Shown here one piece after another: positions 26,277 through 33,398 of a DNA stretch of 64,000 nucleotides. The position numbers and the translations under genes are program-made. The notes beneath the pieces were generated by a model. It ran no database searches, had not been told where the DNA came from, and worked only from the letters and a program-made list of their open reading frames with translations. The stretch is taken from positions 52,022 to 116,021 of the forward strand of contig JAEYOQ010000037.1 in NCBI GenBank assembly GCA_023411555.1, read 5' to 3'. Source of the DNA: Bacillota bacterium (lineage in GTDB: Bacteria > Bacillota > Clostridia > Lachnospirales > Lachnospiraceae). How positions within the stretch are numbered: position 1 is the stretch's first letter; each line of letters opens with the position of its first letter.

Positions 26277-26346
26277 AATATAATATCAAAAATATAATTA
26301 GGCAAACTTTGTCGTCATGAACGGTCATTATTTAACCTCAAACGGT
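26277..26346 (-). promoter_or_regulatory. Tandem LytTR-type site (site 2) with distal promoter
   Basis: On the minus strand ACCGTTTGA and ACCGTTCAT are 21 bp apart start to start (26346-26317); the second fits the LytTR consensus fully and the first has one mismatch. Eleven bp further is a -35-like TTGCCT (26305-26300), then 17 bp and TATATT (26282-26277), pointing toward the regulator gene. In the opposite direction a TATAAT at 26356-26361 could serve the pyrophosphatase gene, so the site may affect both. Confidence 0.55.
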
Positions 26347-26449
26347 AAAATAAACTATAATTCGATAGCAAACCAGATGTTTCTGTGCTAAAATCGGAGA
26401 TAGAAAGGGCTTTTGGAAGAACGACAGATAAATAAGAAGCGAAAGGAAG

Positions 26450-26995
26450 ATGAAGAAAATGGGTAATATATGGCACGACATGAACCCGGATCGAATTAAG
26501 GCCCATGATTTTGTTGCAGTAGTCGAAATATCAAAGGGTAGTAAGAAGAAATACGAATTGGATAAAGAGACAGGATACATTATATTGGATCGTATTCTTT
26601 ATACCTCAACTCATTACCCGGCAAATTATGGATTTATTCCCAGAACCTATGGAGATGATAAGGATCCTTTGGATGTTCTGGTTTTATGCTCGGAAGCGAT
26701 TGAGCCTCTGACACTTGTCCGCTGTTATCCAATTGGTGTTATGAATATGATTGATAATGGCATGGGTGATGAAAAAATCATTGCAATACCCTACAACGAT
26801 CCGATGTTTAATATATACAAAAACGTCACAGATCTACCACCCCATGTGTTTGATGAGATGAGACACTTCTTCAGTGTATATAAAGAGCTGGAACAAAAAG
26901 AGACAGCGGTGAACGAGTTTGGTGGACCAGAGGAAGCAGTAAAGATTATTAATCATTGCATTGGCAATTATAACAAGTTATTTGTTGAAAAATAA
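26450..26995 (+). CDS. ppa: Inorganic pyrophosphatase (soluble, family I)
   Basis: 181 residues. Hydrolyses pyrophosphate to phosphate and drives biosynthetic reactions. The family I signature DDKDPLDVLVL (the D-x-D-P-x-D metal site) is at about residues 66-76; KYELDKETG and YPANYGFIPRTYG supply further active-site residues. Length fits the family (about 175-185). GAAAGGAAG is upstream; ATG 26459 (MGNIWHD) is a possible alternative start. It is monocistronic with a terminator after it. Clostridia often use family II or membrane pyrophosphatases, so the family I type is worth noting. Confidence 0.95.
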   Translation: MKKMGNIWHDMNPDRIKAHDFVAVVEISKGSKKKYELDKETGYIILDRILYTSTHYPANYGFIPRTYGDDKDPLDVLVLCSEAIEPLTLVRCYPIGVMNMIDNGMGDEKIIAIPYNDPMFNIYKNVTDLPPHVFDEMRHFFSVYKELEQKETAVNEFGGPEEAVKIINHCIGNYNKLFVEK

Positions 26996-27034
26996 TATAA
27001 CAGATTGAAAGTAATTTGATGCCTATGTAAAGAG

Positions 27035-27075
27035 GCTGATGTACAGCGTAAGCTTGCGCTATACATCAGCTTTTT
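27035..27075 (+). terminator. Terminator after ppa
   Basis: gctgatgtacagcg (27035-27048) pairs with cgctatacatcagc (27057-27070), followed by five T. Confidence 0.85.
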
Positions 27076-27088
27076 ATGTTTATGGAAA

Positions 27089-27140
27089 GTTCGCCTATAA
27101 CATAAAAAGCACTTCATGATGTGGCACACTCGCGCGTACG
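27089..27140 (+). repeat. Dispersed intergenic repeat, internally deleted copy
   Basis: gttcgcctataacataaaaagc aligns with 17632-17651, and the downstream ggcacactcgcgc aligns with ggacacacttgcgc of copy A (21455-21468). The middle found in copies A and B is missing. Confidence 0.5.
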
Positions 27141-27516
27141 AGATTTAGCTGCTTGTAACTTAACTATAAGATCATAAGCGAAATGTATTAGGTAAGCATG
27201 GAAGACTCCGGTAAGAGATAGATAGTAGGGGTATCGCCCCTGAAAGTAGTAATATAAGCGTGCTTATAGGGGCGGATAGGAAGAGAAATTCACATATAAG
27301 TAATTAGTAAATTTATGCGGTTTTAACGCATTCGTGTGCGATTTTTTTTAGGGAAATGCGAATAGTTTTGGTCGAAAAAACAGACAATAAAGATGTACTA
27401 TAGTATAGATATATACAAATTCCATAATATATAAAAGGTATTGACAATTATCATAGTCATATTAGCTCGCATGAAAGTTAACGATAACCTAATAACAAGT
27501 ACGAGGGGGATTTATA
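27141..27516. other. Leader/promoter region of the second sugar importer
   Basis: AT-rich, no ORF. A perfect TTGACA lies at 27441-27446 but the matching -10 is poor. Just before the gene, tgaaagttaacgataacc (27472-27489) is a partial inverted repeat of the kind bound by LacI-family regulators; this is only a suggestion. Confidence 0.3.
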
Positions 27517-28923
27517 ATGAAAAAAATTCTTAGCTTACTTTTAGTACTAGCGATGGTGTTCTCTCTTACTGCCTGTGGCAAAAAGGAAGAGACACCAGGT
27601 ACAGGTACGCCGACAGTAAAACCCACGGACACAGCTACTGGTGAACAGCCTGGAGCAACAGGACTTCCTACTATCGATGCTTTGGTTCTTGGAGAAGATT
27701 ATAAGGATCTTACTGCAGAAGTAAAGTTTCTCACTCACAGAACGGATATTGTGGATACTAAGCTAGCTGGATATGTTGCTGAATTCCAGAAGCTATATCC
27801 GAATATTAAGATCACATATGAGGCAATTACTGATTACAGAGAGGATATGATTATTCGCTTAACAACAGGTGATTGGGGGGACATCTGTATGATCCCAACC
27901 ACTGTATTAAAGGCAGAAGCACCAACCCTTTTTATTTCCTACGGTGATCATGATAAGATTGCTGAGACCTATGATTTCATTGAGAACTACACCTATGAGG
28001 GACAGGTTTATGGTATTGCTTCTACAGTAAATGCACAGGGTGTTCTTTATAATAAGAAGGTATTTGCCGATGCGGGAATTACTACACTTCCAAAGACTCC
28101 GGAGGAATTCCTAAATGCTTTACAGACAATCAAGGATAAAACAGATGCAATTCCGCTATATACTAACTTTGCTGCAGGCTGGACTATGGGTGCATGGGAT
28201 GCATACATTGGTGGGTCTGCAACAGGTGATCCTGATTATATGAATAATGTATTACCTCATGCCAAAGATCCCTTTGCAAGTCGAGGTGATGGTACAGGAC
28301 CTTATGCTGTATATAATGTGTTATATGAAGCAGTCTCCCGTGGTCTAATTGAAGATGACCCGACAACTACTGACTGGGAAGCCTCCAAGGGAATGCTAAA
28401 CAGAGGTGAAATCGGTACTATGGTACTTGGCTCTTGGGCTTACACTCAGATGAGAGAGGCCGGTGACACTCCGGATGATGTAGGATATATGTCCTTCCCG
28501 ATTACTATTAATGGTAAGCAGTATGCTTCTGCAGGTCCTGACTATATGTATGGTATTAATATTAATTCATCTGATGACAAAAAGATAGCCTCTATGCTAT
28601 ATGTTAAATGGTTAACCGAGAAATCAGGATTTGCATTTAGCGAAGGCGGTATCCCGATTGTCAAGGGAGAAGCAAAGCCTGAGGTCTACTCTGCATTCGA
28701 GGGAGTTGAATTTGTAGTTGATAATCCTCCGGTAGCAGGAGAGGAAACTCTTCTTAATGATATCAATACTAAGTCTGAGGTTGGTATCAACATGGAGAAT
28801 ACTCATGTTCAGAGAGTATTAGAAGCAGCCTTTGATAAATCAGAAACGATGGATGAAATTGCAGCTGATTGGAATTCTAAGTGGACTGCTGCTCAGACCG
28901 ATTTAGGAGCTACCGTAAAATAA
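27517..28923 (+). CDS. Extracellular sugar-binding lipoprotein (solute-binding family 1)
   Basis: 468 residues. Signal peptide with lipobox FSLTAC and Cys20 (MKKILSLLLVLAMVFSLTAC), then a Thr/Pro-rich linker, then a maltose-binding-type fold: LTAEVKFLTHRTD, FQKLYPNIKITYEAIT, GVLYNKKVFADAGI and LPKTPEEFLNAL. Aromatic residues suited to sugar stacking are frequent. It captures an oligosaccharide for the two permeases that follow; no ATPase is present, so a shared MsmX/MsmK-type ATPase is inferred. AGGGGG precedes the ATG. A hairpin after the stop probably keeps the permeases at a lower level. Confidence 0.93.
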   Translation: MKKILSLLLVLAMVFSLTACGKKEETPGTGTPTVKPTDTATGEQPGATGLPTIDALVLGEDYKDLTAEVKFLTHRTDIVDTKLAGYVAEFQKLYPNIKITYEAITDYREDMIIRLTTGDWGDICMIPTTVLKAEAPTLFISYGDHDKIAETYDFIENYTYEGQVYGIASTVNAQGVLYNKKVFADAGITTLPKTPEEFLNALQTIKDKTDAIPLYTNFAAGWTMGAWDAYIGGSATGDPDYMNNVLPHAKDPFASRGDGTGPYAVYNVLYEAVSRGLIEDDPTTTDWEASKGMLNRGEIGTMVLGSWAYTQMREAGDTPDDVGYMSFPITINGKQYASAGPDYMYGININSSDDKKIASMLYVKWLTEKSGFAFSEGGIPIVKGEAKPEVYSAFEGVEFVVDNPPVAGEETLLNDINTKSEVGINMENTHVQRVLEAAFDKSETMDEIAADWNSKWTAAQTDLGATVK

Positions 28924-28951
28924 TTCAATAAGCAAAGTACTTGATATTAAC

Positions 28952-28990
28952 ATATGAGCCAGGGCAGAATATTCCCTGGCTCATATTTAA
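28952..28990 (+). terminator. Intra-operon attenuating hairpin
   Basis: atatgagccaggg (28952-28964) pairs perfectly with ccctggctcatat (28974-28986), followed by tt. It sits between the binding-protein gene and the first permease, as does the one at 17563. Confidence 0.8.
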
Positions 28991-29051
28991 GGAAATCATG
29001 GAAGACGATCAAGAGGTTTTTCTATGATTGTGTAGTTAATTAGGAGGCTCT

Positions 29052-30038
29052 ATGGGTAAAAATAATACGTCTACTGAGAAGAAATCCGTTGGCTTAGTGA
29101 AATGGTTAAAGAGCGGCAAGGGACAACGGGTGCTAGTAATGACTTCTTTTATGGTGATTCCATTGTTATTACTTTTTGCATTTACTTATCTGCCGTTCAT
29201 CAAAATGTTTCAGTTCAGCTTATATAATATGAAATATACCGGATCTAGAGAATTCATTGGTCTGAAAAATTATGTGGAAATACTAAATGATAAGGAAGTA
29301 ATGGGATCCTTGCTATTGGCCTTTTATTATATGGCGGGTTCCTTTGTACAGTTGGCCTTGGCTTTATATTTTGCAACCTTGCTAAGTTTTAAAACAAAAT
29401 TTGATGGAATTTTTAAGGGGACTCTTTTCTTTCCTTATCTGGTAAGTGGTATAGCGGTTGGTTTTATTTTTAAATTCTTTTATACCAGAGGCTTTGTATT
29501 AGACACTGTGTTAACCTGGTTAGGCTTTAATCTAGAAAAATTACCATATTGGTTAAGAGATAAGGGCATAAATAACTTCTCCCTGGTGGCAACCTCTCTA
29601 TGGAGATATACCGGACAGAATATGGTTCTGTTTATCGGTGCGATTATGTCAGTAGATAAAGAATTGTATGAATCTGCATCACTTGATGGGGCTAATCGTT
29701 GGCATCAATTTAAATATATCATTTTACCCAGTATTCAAACAATTGTCGTACTCAATTTGATATTATCAATAACAGGTTCTCTAAGTGCCTTTGAACCTCC
29801 TTATGTTATCACAGGAGGTACCAGAGGAACATCAACCTACTTCTTACTAATGCATAATATGGCGCATAATCTTCAGAAGGTTGGTAAGGCTTCTGCTATG
29901 GCTTTATTACTGTTTGGTATAATAGTGATTGTTACAATTGTACAGAAGCTACTCTTTAAGTACGCTTTCAGTGATACCAATGCGGATGTATCCAAAAAGA
30001 CACAGAAGCAATTGAAGAAATATAAGGAGGCTAGATAA
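29052..30038 (+). CDS. Sugar ABC transporter permease, MalF/UgpA type
   Basis: 328 residues with about six membrane segments, the first at about 33-55. The EAA loop is ESASLDGANRWHQFKYIILP near residues 212-231. PYVITGGTRGTSTYFLLMHN matches the conserved periplasmic loop of this family. AGGAGG precedes the ATG. The stop is directly before the start of the partner permease. The unusually polar lysine-rich N-terminus (about 30 residues) is cytoplasmic. Confidence 0.94.
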   Translation: MGKNNTSTEKKSVGLVKWLKSGKGQRVLVMTSFMVIPLLLLFAFTYLPFIKMFQFSLYNMKYTGSREFIGLKNYVEILNDKEVMGSLLLAFYYMAGSFVQLALALYFATLLSFKTKFDGIFKGTLFFPYLVSGIAVGFIFKFFYTRGFVLDTVLTWLGFNLEKLPYWLRDKGINNFSLVATSLWRYTGQNMVLFIGAIMSVDKELYESASLDGANRWHQFKYIILPSIQTIVVLNLILSITGSLSAFEPPYVITGGTRGTSTYFLLMHNMAHNLQKVGKASAMALLLFGIIVIVTIVQKLLFKYAFSDTNADVSKKTQKQLKKYKEAR

Positions 30039-30039
30039 T

Positions 30040-30888
30040 ATGACAATTGGAATGAGAATTGTAAAAATCTTCACAACCTTTATTAAGTATGCCTCCCTGG
30101 TTCTAGCAACGCTAATAGCCTTAATTCCCATGGCTTCTGCCGCAATTACCGCTTTTAAGACTGTGGATGAATACAACACCACCAATGTTATGACACCGCC
30201 CGAGAGTTGGCTGTATTTTGAGAATTTCATAGTGGCATGGACGAAAGCGAATATGGGTGTGGCCTTTAGAAATACATTGATTGTGTTGATATTTGTCCTT
30301 GTCCTTTCCATTATGTTTGGTACCATGCTGGCATATATATTAAGCCGTTTTAAATTCTTCGGAAATGAGGCAATTCGAAGTCTTTTCCTATTCGCTGCCT
30401 TAATCCCGGGAATTGCAACGCAGGTTACCGTATATCAGATTATGTATTCCATGGGCTTGGTTAATACACTACATGGATATATCATATTATTAACCGGTGT
30501 GGATGTTATTTCTATCTATATCTTTTTACAGTTCTTTGAGAATATACCTGTCTCTCTGGATGAATCAGGAATTATGGATGGGGCTACTTATTTCGGAGTA
30601 TTCTTTAAGATACTGTTTCCATTATTAAAACCGGCTATCATTACAGTAATCATCTTAAAGGGTGTTAGTACCTATAATGAGTACTATATGTCAAACCTGT
30701 ACCTTCAAGACAAGTCAAGGTGGGTCACCGTTGCAACCTCCCTTTATACCTTCACCGGACCCTATGGAAATCAGTACAACTACATTACTGCAGGAGTAAT
30801 TATTACTATGATTCCTGCGCTGATTATCTTTATCCTGGGCCAGAAGCAGATCTACAGCGGTTTAACCCAAGGAGCTGTAAAAGGATAA
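30040..30888 (+). CDS. Sugar ABC transporter permease, MalG type
   Basis: 282 residues, six membrane segments, EAA loop DESGIMDGATYFGVFFKILF near residues 178-197, C-terminus YSGLTQGAVKG typical of the family. AAGGAGG overlaps the end of the previous gene. Together with 27517 and 29052 it makes a CUT1-type importer without its own ATPase. There is no enzyme gene in this operon to point to the sugar. Confidence 0.94.
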   Translation: MTIGMRIVKIFTTFIKYASLVLATLIALIPMASAAITAFKTVDEYNTTNVMTPPESWLYFENFIVAWTKANMGVAFRNTLIVLIFVLVLSIMFGTMLAYILSRFKFFGNEAIRSLFLFAALIPGIATQVTVYQIMYSMGLVNTLHGYIILLTGVDVISIYIFLQFFENIPVSLDESGIMDGATYFGVFFKILFPLLKPAIITVIILKGVSTYNEYYMSNLYLQDKSRWVTVATSLYTFTGPYGNQYNYITAGVIITMIPALIIFILGQKQIYSGLTQGAVKG

Positions 30889-30929
30889 TCCGATCACCAT
30901 TATCTTTCCTTATTTTAAAATAAAATCTC

Positions 30930-30982
30930 AAAGGCGTGTTCAAAACCAACATTTGTAATTCGGTTTAAAACACGCCCTTTGT
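30930..30982 (+). terminator. Terminator of the second importer operon
   Basis: aaaggcgtgtt (30930-30940) pairs with aacacgcccttt (30969-30980), extended inside by aaaacc/ggttt. Confidence 0.8.
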
Positions 30983-31070
30983 ATTGCAAATTCCATGGAA
31001 TTAAATTACAATAGAGCTGGTAATGTTTGTATTCGGAACAATGTATACCGCAGAATAATGGAGGATTATA

Positions 31071-31625
31071 ATGAGACAGCTTACAACACAGAGATTGTTG
31101 ATTCGTAGCTTTAAGGAGAGTGATTGGAAGGATCTCTATGAGTATCTATCTGATGAGAGGGTGATACGTTATGAACCCTATGAGGTATTTAGTGAAGACC
31201 AATGTAAGCAGGAAGCGATTCGAAGATCGAAAGATGATGCTTTCTTAGCCGTTTGTCTAAAAGACACCAATAAGGTGATTGGTAATTTATACTTGTCGGA
31301 GCAGGATTTTAATACCTGGGAGCTTGGTTATGTCTTCAATCATAGCTATCAGGGTAATGGTTATGCGACAGAAAGTGCAGGAGAACTACTGAGAGAAGCC
31401 TTTGACCATCTCGGTGCCAGAAGGATCATCGCAATGTGCAACCCGGAAAATACCGCTTCCTGGAGGTTGTTGGAACGACTGGGGATGAGGAGAGAGGGCC
31501 ATCTGATTAAGAATATTTATTTTAAGAAGGATGATGCAGGGAACCCCAACTGGCAGGACACCTTCGAGTATGCTCTTCTGGAAGAAGAGTGGAGAATGAA
31601 GTCGGGGATGTTGCATAATGTATGA
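31071..31625 (+). CDS. GNAT acetyltransferase (RimJ/RimL-like)
   Basis: 184 residues. MRQLTTQRLLIRSFKESDWKDL is the usual N-terminus of the RimJ/RimL/YdaF group. The acetyl-CoA loop is QGNGYATESAGELL near residues 95-108, and NPENTASWRLLERLGMRREG is the conserved helix region. It transfers an acetyl group from acetyl-CoA to an unknown amine, in RimL relatives the N-terminus of a ribosomal protein. ATGGAGGATT supplies the ribosome site. It is alone on the plus strand, facing the PadR-linked gene. Confidence 0.9.
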   Translation: MRQLTTQRLLIRSFKESDWKDLYEYLSDERVIRYEPYEVFSEDQCKQEAIRRSKDDAFLAVCLKDTNKVIGNLYLSEQDFNTWELGYVFNHSYQGNGYATESAGELLREAFDHLGARRIIAMCNPENTASWRLLERLGMRREGHLIKNIYFKKDDAGNPNWQDTFEYALLEEEWRMKSGMLHNV

Positions 31626-31763
31626 AGTTTATGAAGGAAAGGATAACATGCACCCCTCACACACAGGTTGCCGGACATCTTATTGCTTTGTATGCCATTG
31701 ATCAAACATATGTTTGCTCCTGTCATACAAAACAACAATCTGTTCGGCAAACAGTGCATTATG

Positions 31764-31812
31764 GGATGCATGTTGTCCTTTCCTTCAGGCAGCTTACATT
31801 ATGCAACAGCCC
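31764..31812. repeat. Intergenic hairpin repeat, copy 1 (with 52084-52135)
   Basis: gatgcatgttgtc, ttcc and ttatgcaacagcc blocks are shared with the ahpC-ahpF spacer at 52084-52135. The outer blocks are roughly complementary (gcatgttg / atgcaac). The short plus-strand frames that cross it have no ribosome site. Confidence 0.5.
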
Positions 31813-31844
31813 TGTATTTGTATACGGTATGGGTTTGGTTCTTA

Positions 31845-32819
31845 TTAGGCTTCCTTAGCTGTGACAATACTGTATACTGCGCAGAACATACCAAATAAGA
31901 TCCCGGTGATAGGGAATACGACCCAAGCGATATGCCACATTTGATACATAAAGCCACAGAAAAGGAATATAACAGCAGAAAGAGGCCAAACGATGGCTGC
32001 AACGGCTCCAAATACCTTATCTTCTTTTTTCATCTTTTTGGGTGCGCAGTCGCCAATCTGTAACAGCTTCTCATAGCTCTCTCGTACAGTACCTGAGGAA
32101 ATGAACAGGAATACAGCGATAGCTATGATAACCAGAAGGAAGGACACACCATATTCTGTTGCCTCGTCACTAATCATAGAGGATAGGAATAAACTTACAG
32201 GTGATATGATACATAGACATACTCCGACTATAATGCAAAGATAGTAGGTGGGATTGTAGGCATCGTATCTTCTCTTAAGATCTGCAGCAACCGTAGTGGG
32301 TAGCTGGACACCCTCCTCCATGAATTTGAAGCGTTCAAAATTCATGCCAGAGAAGATAAAGATAGCGACTGCAGTAGCGATTAATATGAATAGAGTGACT
32401 AATCCCGGGATATATGCCACATCTTCATTAAGCGTAGTAAATATTACTCCGTTCTCCACCAGAACAGAGAGAAGGATAAATAAAGCAGCGGCAAATATAC
32501 ATAGAACTGTTCCGATACCGATCTGTAAGCCCATAACCTTCTTAATTTTAAGATAGTCCTCAACCTCATCCTTAGTAACCAGGGGCTGTGAGGGTATTCC
32601 CTCATTCTTGGAGATTCCCAGCTCACTAATTAATTCATCGATATTGCCAAACTCTGAGATTACGATACCGATGGCTTCATTTTCCGTCTTTCCCTGACGC
32701 TTTAATTCATTATATTTATCCTCCATGTTAGAGAGGATATTATTCTTTAATTCGGTTATCTTCGCTGTCTTTGGTAGGCTGGCGAATAAATTATCCAGGT
32801 AATTTCTAATTGTATTCAT
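31845..32819 (-). CDS. HAAS/permease-prefix-domain membrane protein
   Basis: 324 residues. The N-terminal 70 residues (IRNYLDNLFASLPKTAKI...GKTENEAIGIVISEFG) match the HAAS-type alpha-helical domain found in proteins encoded next to PadR regulators. The rest has about six membrane segments. Start ATG 32819 shares one base with the stop of the PadR gene; AAGGAG lies 11 bp before it. No enzymatic motif was seen. It is thought that such pairs respond to envelope stress, but that is family-level knowledge. The start at 32831 is rejected because it lies inside the padR reading frame without its own ribosome site. Confidence 0.85.
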   Translation of the reverse strand: MNTIRNYLDNLFASLPKTAKITELKNNILSNMEDKYNELKRQGKTENEAIGIVISEFGNIDELISELGISKNEGIPSQPLVTKDEVEDYLKIKKVMGLQIGIGTVLCIFAAALFILLSVLVENGVIFTTLNEDVAYIPGLVTLFILIATAVAIFIFSGMNFERFKFMEEGVQLPTTVAADLKRRYDAYNPTYYLCIIVGVCLCIISPVSLFLSSMISDEATEYGVSFLLVIIAIAVFLFISSGTVRESYEKLLQIGDCAPKKMKKEDKVFGAVAAIVWPLSAVIFLFCGFMYQMWHIAWVVFPITGILFGMFCAVYSIVTAKEA

Positions 32820-33151
32820 TACACATTCCACTCCTTTATAAAACGATTAATAACATCCTTAGTAAGCTCCCATTCCTTACATTTTTCCTTGTAATACGTT
32901 ATACCACTCGGGGTTATCCTATAATAAGTACGCGGTTTTCCGAAGGTCTCAATACCGGAGAAGGCTTCGATATACCCGTTTGCTTCCAGCCGGTTGAAGG
33001 CAGAATAGAGAGTTGTCTCTTTCATAATATATTTCTCTTCGGTAATCTCTTTGATATTTTTTGATATCTCGTACCCATACGACTCTCCTTCGAGGAGTAA
33101 ACACAGGATAATGGTATCATTATAACCCCGGATTACATCGCTGCTGATCAA
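32819..33151 (-). CDS. PadR-family transcriptional regulator
   Basis: 110 residues. Winged helix: LCLLLEGESYGYEISKNI, TTLYSAFNRLEANGYIEAF, and TYYRITPSGITYYKEK are the PadR signature. Short C-terminal helix for dimerisation, as in the smaller PadR-s2 group. Its stop overlaps the start of the HAAS membrane protein, a standard pairing in Firmicutes. An inverted repeat flanks the likely -10 upstream, consistent with self-repression. Confidence 0.93.
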   Translation of the reverse strand: MISSDVIRGYNDTIILCLLLEGESYGYEISKNIKEITEEKYIMKETTLYSAFNRLEANGYIEAFSGIETFGKPRTYYRITPSGITYYKEKCKEWELTKDVINRFIKEWNV

Positions 33152-33213
33152 ATCCGTACCTCCTTGAATTATATTTTGCTAACGGCGCGCGTTCCGTCTG
33201 CAAGCTACTCCAT

Positions 33214-33253
33214 CTGTCGTAGTAATCAGAGTATACCACAACTACTACGACAG
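33214..33253 (-). promoter_or_regulatory. Probable PadR promoter with flanking 11-bp inverted repeat
   Basis: ctgtcgtagta (33214-33224) and tactacgacag (33243-33253) are perfect inverted repeats 18 bp apart. Between them, on the minus strand, lies TGGTATACT, an extended -10 (TGnTATACT); TTTACC 17 bp upstream is a weak -35. The repeat therefore brackets the -10, as expected of a repressor site. Confidence 0.6.
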
Positions 33254-33398
33254 GTAAAGTACTTTTTCAAAAATATAGAAATAGACTAGGGATCAACATC
33301 AGACCATAGGGGAAGAATACGATACAGGGGCTTGGAGTAAAGCAAATAGGAGTGGATTATACTAAATGGGGCTGCTGCAGAATATATGCATGTTGAAA

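Noticed and set aside
27441..27470. TTGACA at 27441 as a firm promoter of the second importer
   Set aside because: No acceptable -10 at 16-18 bp; left only as a remark in the intergenic entry.
31622..31898. Short plus-strand ORFs of 76-78 codons after the acetyltransferase
   Set aside because: They cross an intergenic hairpin repeat and the 3' end of the opposite gene, lack a ribosome site and show no domain-like sequence.
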